Below the pieces are notes generated by a model, which was given only the letters and a program-made list of their open reading frames with translations, was not told the DNA's origin and did no database searches. A DNA stretch of 5,355 bases from the NCBI GenBank assembly GCA_036558265.1, contig DATBFY010000170.1, positions 1 to 5,355 of the forward strand. Reading direction: 5' to 3'. Origin of the DNA: RYN-433 sp036558265 (lineage in GTDB: Bacteria > Planctomycetota > Phycisphaerae > Tepidisphaerales > Tepidisphaeraceae). The position numbers and the translations under genes are program-made. Shown piece after piece: positions 1 to 4,823 of the stretch (the first letter of the stretch is position 1; the number at the start of each line of letters is the position of its first letter).

Positions 1-564
1 TTGATGATCCGAGCCGACCTGACCACGCCGCCGATCGCCGCCGACGAGATCCACCGCGCCGTCAGCGTCGAGTTCGGCCGCCTCGACGTGCTGGTGAACA
101 ACGCGTCGCTCTACCTCGCGGCGGACCTGGCCGCGACCACGCCCCAGATGCTGCATCGCCTGAACGCGATCCACGTCGAATCCCCCCTGCTGCTGGCGCA
201 GAAGTTCGAGTCGATGCTGCGGCAGGCGAAGGGGCACATCGTCAACATGGTCGATCTGCTCGCCGAGCGCCCCTGGCCGGCGTACCTGCCCTACTGCGCC
301 AGCAAGGCCGGATTGTGGAACCTGACGCTGGGCCTGGCGCGGGCGCTGGCGCCGGACGTGACGGTCAACGGCATTGCCCCGGGTGTCGTCGAGTGGCCCG
401 ACGACTATCCCGAAGCCGAGCGACAGAAGTACCTCAGCCGCGTCCCCCTCTCTCGTCCCGGCACGCCCGAAGACGTCGCCAATGCGGTGAGTTTCCTCGT
501 CACCGGCGGGACGTACATCAGCGGGCAGATCATCCGGCTGGACGGCGGCCGATCGATCACGTGA
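1..564 (+). CDS. Pteridine-reductase-like short-chain dehydrogenase, 5' end missing
   Basis: This is the C-terminal part of an NAD(P)H-dependent short-chain dehydrogenase/reductase (SDR) with a Rossmann fold, probably cytosolic. The frame is open to the window edge. About 60 residues holding the usual TGxxxGIG nucleotide-binding motif are missing, so the TTG at base 1 is unlikely to be the true start. Visible elements, numbered from base 1, are the ADLT strand end (5-8), NNAS (33-36), NMVD (82-85), Y98 with K102 in YCASK, the NGIAPG loop (123-128) and the LDGGRSIT C-terminus. The usual catalytic serine is replaced by Asp85, 13 residues before the tyrosine. This arrangement, with the NNAS and DGGRS motifs, is known from trypanosomatid pteridine reductase PTR1 and resembles E. 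coli FolM. A role in reducing dihydropterins or dihydrofolate is therefore inferred. A generic FabG-like reductase is the alternative. The next gene follows on the same strand after 51 bp. Confidence 0.85.
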   Translation: MMIRADLTTPPIAADEIHRAVSVEFGRLDVLVNNASLYLAADLAATTPQMLHRLNAIHVESPLLLAQKFESMLRQAKGHIVNMVDLLAERPWPAYLPYCASKAGLWNLTLGLARALAPDVTVNGIAPGVVEWPDDYPEAERQKYLSRVPLSRPGTPEDVANAVSFLVTGGTYISGQIIRLDGGRSIT

Positions 565-577
565 CGGCGTTCGCCAC

Positions 578-612
578 ATTTGACATTTGACGATTGACGT
601 TTGACATTGGAC
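578..612 (+). repeat. Heptanucleotide tandem array, five copies of an NNTTGAC-type word
   Basis: Five consecutive 7-bp units fill most of the gap between the reductase gene and the next gene. The first two are identical (ATTTGAC) and the others are GATTGAC, GTTTGAC and ATTGGAC, so the last five bases TTGAC are the conserved part and the first two vary. The array ends four bases before the likely ATG of the next gene. Degenerate heptamer arrays between genes are known as STRR sequences in cyanobacteria. Membership of a similar class here is inference. Confidence 0.75.
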
Positions 613-615
613 GCC

Positions 616-1092
616 ATGTCCTGGGAAGCCCAACGCCTCACGAGCAGGAGCCCGTCCGAAGTCTACGCCGTTCTCGGCCCCCACGGCTGCGACGATCTCA
701 TCCGCCAGGCCTGGGCCGCCTGCTGGCGCGCCTATCCCGAGGAGACGCGCTCGTTCAAAGCCGCCCGCCAGCGATTCTTCGAGGTCTTCAGCCGCAACAT
801 GAACATCTGGCGACGGATCAAGAAGCCCGCCCCGGACGCCTTCTTCGCCGACTTCAACGCCCACGACCCGGTCGAGGGCCACATCCGCCAGGCGCTGGTG
901 CTGAGCTGGATGATGATGCCGCGCAGCGGCGGCCGCGACTTCAAGGACACGTTCAAGATCATCCAGCGGATCTACGACCGCAACGTCGAGGCGTGGGAAG
1001 AGGACGACCGCACGTTCACGACCGGGCCGAAGAAGAGGCCCGCCAAGCGATCGGTCAAGAAGGTGACGAGGAAATCGGCGAAGAGGAAATGA
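616..1092 (+). CDS. Hypothetical protein with highly basic C-terminal tail
   Basis: I do not recognise the family of this 158-residue protein. The body (about residues 10-130) looks mostly helical, is rich in aromatic residues (six tryptophans at 3, 33, 37, 65, 98 and 127) and has no signal peptide or membrane segment. The sequence then changes abruptly to a lysine/arginine tail (139-158) in which 12 of 20 residues are basic, interspersed with Ala, Ser, Val and Thr. Such tails occur in histone-H1-like and other nucleic-acid-binding bacterial proteins, so contact with DNA or RNA is possible but not shown. The ATG at 616 was chosen over an in-frame TTG at 601 because the TTG lies inside the heptamer array. 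No strong Shine-Dalgarno sequence precedes either. The gene may be co-transcribed with the upstream reductase. Codon use looks like that of its neighbours, which supports a real gene. Confidence 0.7.
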   Translation: MSWEAQRLTSRSPSEVYAVLGPHGCDDLIRQAWAACWRAYPEETRSFKAARQRFFEVFSRNMNIWRRIKKPAPDAFFADFNAHDPVEGHIRQALVLSWMMMPRSGGRDFKDTFKIIQRIYDRNVEAWEEDDRTFTTGPKKRPAKRSVKKVTRKSAKRK

Positions 1093-1101
1093 CCGGTCGC
1101 G

Positions 1102-2409
1102 TCACGCCGACGCGCGCGCCGGCGTCTCCTCGACCTCAGCGCCGCCGTGCCCCACGCCCCGCGCCATCTGCGACGCCGCCGCGATCGCCCGCTCGATCTT
1201 CGGGTCGAAGATCTCCTCGATCTGCTCGGGCAGACCCAACTCCGCCAGCAGCGCAGGGTTCAGCGCGTCGATCTCCATGTCGGCGCAGTAGACGTGCCGG
1301 TACTTCACGAGCTGGTTCGCGACGTGAACGACCTGTACCGCCCGCCGCACGGGTTCGGCCACGCTCTCCAGCGACAGCTCGGGTGGCAGATGGTGAAGCC
1401 GGATCGCGTCGGCGATCTCCTCGGGCAACCGCCACCGCGCCGCCAGGAACGCCCCCATGAATGCGTGATCCGCGCCGAAAAGCCTTCGCTCGCGCGCCAG
1501 CCAGCTCTCGCCCGAGCCGCCGATCAATCCCGCCGGACGCCACAACTGGCTCACCTTGTTCGGAAACTGGCTGTTGATCGCCAGCTTGCCGATGTCGTGC
1601 AGCAGGCCCAGCGTGGATGCCAGGTCCGGGTCGGCCTTGTTCGTGCGCTTGGCGAGGTGGTCGGCGACCTGCGCCACGGCCATCGAGTGCTGCCAGAGCG
1701 CCTCGGCGTCGTAGCAGAGCGTCTTTCCGCTGGGCGGACGGAAGAGTTGCGAGACCTTCAGCTTCATCACGATCGACCGCACGTTGGCGAATCCCAGGTA
1801 CGCGACCGCCTCCTTGACCGTCAGCACCTTTCGCCGCAGCGCGTTGGCCGCCGAGTTCACCACGCGAAGAACCGCCGCCCCGATCACCGGATCGGTCGCG
1901 ACGATCTCGCCGACGCTGCGCGCGCTTGAGCCCGCCGCGTCCAGTTCGCGCAGCACCGCGTGCGCCGCCTTGGGCAGGGGCGGGATCTGCTCCAGCCCGC
2001 GCACCACGTCGTCCATGAGCGCGGGATGATCATCGATGGGCGCCATCGCGTCGGCGGGGCGCAGGCGGCTGTTGGCGGGCAGCTCCATCCCGCCCGGGGG
2101 GGCGGCGATCGTGTCGGGCAGGGCTTTGGGATCCGGGGCGGGCGTCACGGTCAGACCCGAGAGCGGCGTCGGCTCGATCGCGATCGAACGCCCCTTCGAG
2201 ATCTCCAGCGACACCTCCCGCTCGTCCACGGTCATCGGGGCGGTCAGGTCGCGGCCACCCTTTTCCCAACTCGCGGGCTGCGGGGTCAGGCCGTATTCCC
2301 CGGCCGACTCCTCCTGCCTGCGGTTCAGCATGATCGAGACCAGCGTGAACAGCAGGGTGATCGCGATAATGATAGCGACAGTCGTGGTCACGCCGGCGAA
2401 TCCCGTCAA
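1102..2409 (-). CDS. Membrane-anchored HDOD-domain protein
   Basis: This 435-residue protein starts with a single hydrophobic segment (about residues 8-28) followed by NRR, which by the positive-inside rule places the rest in the cytoplasm. A Pro/Gly-rich, probably disordered linker (about 35-130) leads to an HDOD domain (about 138-345), the HD-related output domain common in bacterial signalling proteins. The domain opens with the typical LEQIPPLPKAA and has ATDPVIGAAVLRVVNSA (171-187). Histidines and aspartate expected of an HD fold are present at H241, H271-D272, H315 and H339-H340. The last ligand position seen in HD-GYP enzymes appears to be Asn (N365), and there is no GYP motif. A scaffold or signalling role is likelier than proven phosphodiesterase activity. 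The start is uncertain: TTG at 2409 or GTG at 2391, and an in-frame TAA lies nine codons upstream of the TTG. The gene converges on the previous one with 9 bp between them. Confidence 0.85.
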   Translation of the reverse strand: MTGFAGVTTTVAIIIAITLLFTLVSIMLNRRQEESAGEYGLTPQPASWEKGGRDLTAPMTVDEREVSLEISKGRSIAIEPTPLSGLTVTPAPDPKALPDTIAAPPGGMELPANSRLRPADAMAPIDDHPALMDDVVRGLEQIPPLPKAAHAVLRELDAAGSSARSVGEIVATDPVIGAAVLRVVNSAANALRRKVLTVKEAVAYLGFANVRSIVMKLKVSQLFRPPSGKTLCYDAEALWQHSMAVAQVADHLAKRTNKADPDLASTLGLLHDIGKLAINSQFPNKVSQLWRPAGLIGGSGESWLARERRLFGADHAFMGAFLAARWRLPEEIADAIRLHHLPPELSLESVAEPVRRAVQVVHVANQLVKYRHVYCADMEIDALNPALLAELGLPEQIEEIFDPKIERAIAAASQMARGVGHGGAEVEETPARASA

Positions 2410-2529
2410 AGTGCCAAGGAAGGCTCTACTGAATTAGATCGGCATTCGCGCGCGGGCGGGTTGGCGATGAAGCAAGGATTGGCAGTCCGGGCAAGGCCCA
2501 CGGTTATCGGGCGTCCATTCTTCGCTGCG

Positions 2530-2553
2530 CGCCAGCGGCTTCAGCCGCTAGCG
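2530..2553 (-). terminator. GC-rich hairpin overlapping the recX stop codon
   Basis: An inverted repeat AGCGGC-TTCA-GCCGCT (2534-2549) extends by three further pairs after one mismatch, giving a stem of nine pairs with a four-base loop. It includes the TAG stop of recX (2550-2548). No T-run follows on the minus strand, so it is not a classical intrinsic terminator. It could stabilise the 3' end of the recX mRNA, terminate weakly, or be a REP-like dispersed palindrome. The downstream gap (2410-2529) shows no other clear element beyond an isolated -10-like TCTAAT on the minus strand at 2438-2433. Confidence 0.4.
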
Positions 2554-3183
2554 ATCGCCTCCCAGCACCTGATCGATCACCGGCTTGATCGTCTCGTAAT
2601 CGAATCCCCGCCGCATCAGCATACCCGCCAGCCGTCGCCGCGCCACGATAGGATCCAGCCGCCGCAGGCTCGCCGCCTTTTTCTCCGCTAGTTGCCGCGC
2701 CGCCGACAACGAGTCGGCCTGCTCGTACACATCGTCCAGCGCCGCGTCGGCAACCTCCCTTTTCACGCCGGCCTTCATCAACTCGACGAACGCCCGCCGC
2801 CGCCCGTGGTGCTTGTGCTCCGCCGCGCTCATCGCCCTGGTGCGCGCGAACCGCGCATCGTCGAGATATCCCAGCCGCGCCAACTCATCCAGCGCCCCCT
2901 CGATCACCTGCTCGCCATATTCCCGCCGAATCAGCTTCCGCCGCAATTCCGCCCGGCTGTGCAGCCGCGTCCCCAGGTATTTGAGCCCGCAATCCAGGCA
3001 CTCCTGCCGAACCTCCCCCTCGGCGATCGCCCGCACCTGATCCTCGCCAAGCGACATCCCCTCCCGCAATCGAAACCGCGCCACGACGTTATCCGACAGC
3101 CCAAAGGCAAACCGCCCGTCGACGTAAACGCTCCGCCGGTTCGGCCGCGTCTTCTGCTCAACAATCTTCGTGATAACGGGCAT
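2548..3183 (-). CDS. recX: Regulatory protein RecX
   Basis: RecX binds RecA and its DNA filaments in the cytosol and modulates, usually inhibits, strand exchange and SOS induction. The 211-residue product is slightly longer than the 150-190 residues of many RecX proteins. It has an N-terminal extension of the type found in larger homologues: ITKIVEQKTRPNRRSVYVDG (4-23), then FAFGLSDNVVARFRLREG (25-42). The helical RecX repeats follow: LKYLGTRLHSRAELRRKL (67-84), the signature LGYLDDARFAR (104-114), HHGRRRAFVELMKAGV (125-140), and a third repeat with AEKKAASLRRLD (166-177) and RRGFDYETIKPVI (191-203). The start is ATG, with a possible Shine-Dalgarno GGGGA (3197-3193) nine bases upstream. It lies 59 bp downstream of ffh on the same strand and may share its transcript. 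No recA is in view. A CxxC at 62-65 is visible but its meaning is unclear. Confidence 0.93.
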   Translation of the reverse strand: MPVITKIVEQKTRPNRRSVYVDGRFAFGLSDNVVARFRLREGMSLGEDQVRAIAEGEVRQECLDCGLKYLGTRLHSRAELRRKLIRREYGEQVIEGALDELARLGYLDDARFARTRAMSAAEHKHHGRRRAFVELMKAGVKREVADAALDDVYEQADSLSAARQLAEKKAASLRRLDPIVARRRLAGMLMRRGFDYETIKPVIDQVLGGDR

Positions 3184-3213
3184 CCGAGCGCGTCCCCAAA
3201 TTCAGGCGTCGTC

Positions 3214-3248
3214 ACAACTGACAACGGACCACGGACAACGGACTACCG
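3214..3248 (-). repeat. Heptanucleotide tandem array, CCGTTGT word, running into the ffh stop
   Basis: Read on the minus strand, five 7-bp units follow one another: a diverged CGGTAGT, then CCGTTGT, CCGTGGT, CCGTTGT and CAGTTGT. The first unit contains the last Arg codon and TAG stop of ffh, so the array begins inside the coding sequence and continues into the ffh-recX gap. It is a different word from the arrays at 578-612 and 4717-4758 but has the same period. No hairpin or terminator was seen in the gap. Confidence 0.7.
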
Positions 3249-4712
3249 CCTCTTCTTCTTATTCCGATCCTTCTTCTCCATATGCCCGCTCTTCTTGGTC
3301 TTGAGCATCGGCCCGCCCGGCATGCCCAGGCCCGCGAGATCCCCGCGCGCCATCGCGCGCATGAGCTTGAATCGGCCCATCACGCCCATGCCGCCCACGG
3401 CGCGCATCATGTCGCGGCTCTGCTCGAAGTCCTTGATGAACTTGCTCACGTCGTGCGCGTCCACGCCCGCGCCCCGCGCGATCCGCCGACGCCGGCCGTG
3501 CTCGATCATCTCCGGCTTCTTCCGCTCCGTGGGCGTCATGGAATCGTACATGGCCCGCATGCGCCCCAGGCTCTTCTCGATGTCCCCCTCGTTCATCTTG
3601 ACCTGTTTGAGCGCCTCCCCCATGCCCGGGATCATCCCCATGACCTTGCCCATGGGGCCCAGCTTCTTCACCTGCGCCATCTGGGCCATGAAGTCTTCCA
3701 GCGAGAACGTGCCCTTCTCCATCTTCGCCTGGAGCTTGGCCGTCTCCTCCTGGTCGAACTTCTCCATCGCCTCGGTCACCAGGCCCACGATGTCGCCCAT
3801 GCCCAGGATGCGCTGGGCCATGCCTTCGGGGCGGAACTCTTCGAGGGCCTCGAGCTTCTCGCCCGTGCCGATGAACTTCACCGGCTTGCCGGTGATCATC
3901 TTGGCGGAGAGCAGCGCGCCGCCGCGGGTGTCGGAGTCGAACTTGGTGAGGATCAACCCGTCGAGCTCGAGCTGCTCGTTGAAGGCTTTGGCGCTGTTGA
4001 CCGCGTCCTGGCCGCTCATGGCGTCGAGCACGAGGTAGATCTGGTGCGGCTTGAGCTGGGCGTTCACTTCCTTGAGCTCGCCCATCAGCTCGTCGTCGAT
4101 GTGGAGCCGCCCGGCGGTGTCGAGGATCACCACGTCGCGCCCGCTGGCCCTGGCCTGCTGGACGGCCGCCCGACACACCGCCACCGCCGCCCCACGCGCC
4201 ACCTGCCCGTGCGGGGCGACCCTGGTCTCGTCGGTGTAAACCGGCACCCCGACCTGCTGGCCGATCGTCTTGAGCTGTTCGACGGCAGCGGGGCGTTGCA
4301 GGTCCGCCGCCGCCAGCAGTGGGTGATGCCCCTTACTAACGAGGTACTTCGCCAGCTTGCCGACGGTGGTCGTCTTACCCGAGCCCTGCAGGCCCGCCAT
4401 CATGATGACCGTCGGCCCGGGCTGGACGAAGTAGATCCGGGTGTCCACCGGCCCCATGAGGTTCACAAGCTCGTCGTAGACGATCTTGACCATCACCTCG
4501 CCGGGCTTGAGGCTCTCGATGACCTTGGCGCCGATGGCCTTGTCGAGGACCGTGTCGGTAAACTCGCGGACAACCTTGAAGTTGACGTCGGCCTCCAGCA
4601 GCGCCGTGCGGACGTCGCGCATGGCCTCGCGGACGTTCTCCTCCGAAATCCGCCCGCGCCCTGATAACGATCGGAAAACCCCGCCCAGCTTGTCGGTCAA
4701 GGTGTCTAGCAT
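3243..4712 (-). CDS. ffh: Signal recognition particle protein Ffh (SRP54)
   Basis: Ffh is the GTPase of the bacterial signal recognition particle. It binds 4.5S RNA and signal peptides emerging from the ribosome and delivers nascent membrane proteins to FtsY. This 489-residue copy has the full layout. The N domain includes ALLEADVNFKVVREF (37-51). The G domain has P-loop GLQGSGKTT (107-115), ADLQRPAA (136-143), DTAGR (198-202), TKFD (256-259) and GTGEK (282-286). The methionine-rich M domain (about 325-470) has the RNA-binding stretch GRRRRIARGAG (406-416), and a lysine-rich tail follows. It is longer than E. coli Ffh (453 residues). Part of the difference is about nine extra residues around 162-175, before DTAGR. 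Signature residues also vary: DSDTRGG for DGDARGG and GRRRR for SRKRR. The start is ATG at 4712, preceded by a purine-rich repeat rather than a clean Shine-Dalgarno. recX follows after 59 bp. Confidence 0.97.
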   Translation of the reverse strand: MLDTLTDKLGGVFRSLSGRGRISEENVREAMRDVRTALLEADVNFKVVREFTDTVLDKAIGAKVIESLKPGEVMVKIVYDELVNLMGPVDTRIYFVQPGPTVIMMAGLQGSGKTTTVGKLAKYLVSKGHHPLLAAADLQRPAAVEQLKTIGQQVGVPVYTDETRVAPHGQVARGAAVAVCRAAVQQARASGRDVVILDTAGRLHIDDELMGELKEVNAQLKPHQIYLVLDAMSGQDAVNSAKAFNEQLELDGLILTKFDSDTRGGALLSAKMITGKPVKFIGTGEKLEALEEFRPEGMAQRILGMGDIVGLVTEAMEKFDQEETAKLQAKMEKGTFSLEDFMAQMAQVKKLGPMGKVMGMIPGMGEALKQVKMNEGDIEKSLGRMRAMYDSMTPTERKKPEMIEHGRRRRIARGAGVDAHDVSKFIKDFEQSRDMMRAVGGMGVMGRFKLMRAMARGDLAGLGMPGGPMLKTKKSGHMEKKDRNKKKRR

Positions 4713-4716
4713 TCAA

Positions 4717-4758
4717 TTCTTCTCGCTTCTCGCTTCTCAATTCTGGCTTCTGACTTGT
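4717..4758 (-). repeat. Heptanucleotide tandem array, purine-rich AGAAGNN word, in the ffh leader
   Basis: On the minus strand six 7-bp units lie just upstream of the ffh ATG. Three have the core AGAAG, two of them identical (AGAAGCG), and the others (ACAAGTC, AGAATTG, TTCTTCT-complement AGAAGAA) are close variants. The array ends four bases before the start codon. If the promoter at 4765-4793 is real, the array makes up nearly the whole 5' untranslated region. Its repeated GAGAAG could act as weak, repeated ribosome-binding sequence. Confidence 0.7.
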
Positions 4759-4764
4759 CGGCGG

Positions 4765-4793
4765 ATTATCCCCTCAAACCCTCTCGTTGAAAA
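4765..4793 (-). promoter_or_regulatory. Candidate sigma-70-type promoter for ffh
   Basis: On the minus strand, TTTTCA (4793-4788, four of six consensus matches) is followed after exactly 17 bases by GATAAT (4770-4765, five of six matches). Transcription would start near 4758 and give a leader of about 45 bases. The -35 element overlaps that of the divergent promoter at 4787-4813. This rests on sequence match only. Confidence 0.45.
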
Positions 4794-4813
4794 CGGTTCG
4801 CGTACGATATACT
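4787..4813 (+). promoter_or_regulatory. Candidate sigma-70-type promoter for the zinc-ribbon gene
   Basis: On the plus strand, TTGAAA (4787-4792, five of six matches) is followed by TATACT (4808-4813, five of six matches) with a 15-base spacer, shorter than the ideal 17. The -10 box ends only ten bases before the ATG at 4824, so the mRNA would have a leader of about four bases. No Shine-Dalgarno sequence precedes that ATG, which agrees with near-leaderless translation. Confidence 0.4.
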
Positions 4814-4823
4814 ACGGTCGGCG

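Noticed and set aside
580..606. TTGACA hexamers as a promoter for the basic-tail gene
   Set aside because: No -10-like hexamer lies 16-18 bases downstream of any copy. The hexamers are explained by the heptamer array.
1105..1124. Imperfect GC hairpin at the 3' end of the HDOD gene as a bidirectional terminator for the converging genes
   Set aside because: The stem is seven pairs with a mismatch within coding sequence of alternating CG, and there is no T-run in either direction. It is indistinguishable from GC-rich codon content.
594..1460. 288-codon plus-strand frame overlapping the basic-tail gene and the end of the HDOD gene
   Set aside because: Its translation is almost entirely Arg/Pro/Ala/Ser low complexity and it crosses a convergent gene boundary. 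The frame starting at 616 has a normal protein composition.
2433..2438. TCTAAT on the minus strand as a -10 box for the HDOD gene
   Set aside because: There is no -35-like hexamer at 16-18 bases upstream, and a single hexamer is too weak to call a promoter.
2410..2529. Possible small gene, degraded gene or RNA in the 120-bp gap before the HDOD gene
   Set aside because: Only very short frames with early stops occur, and no tRNA-like or other recognisable RNA structure was seen.
1147..2691. Plus-strand frames opposite the HDOD gene
   Set aside because: They are Arg/His-rich shadows of the minus-strand HDOD reading frame, which has clear domain motifs.
3282..4664. Very long open frame on the plus strand opposite ffh (and a second one, 2692-4038)
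   Set aside because: Their translations are low-complexity, rich in His/Leu/Arg/Pro, with no recognisable domain. They lie antisense to clearly real recX and ffh and are explained by GC-rich codon bias.
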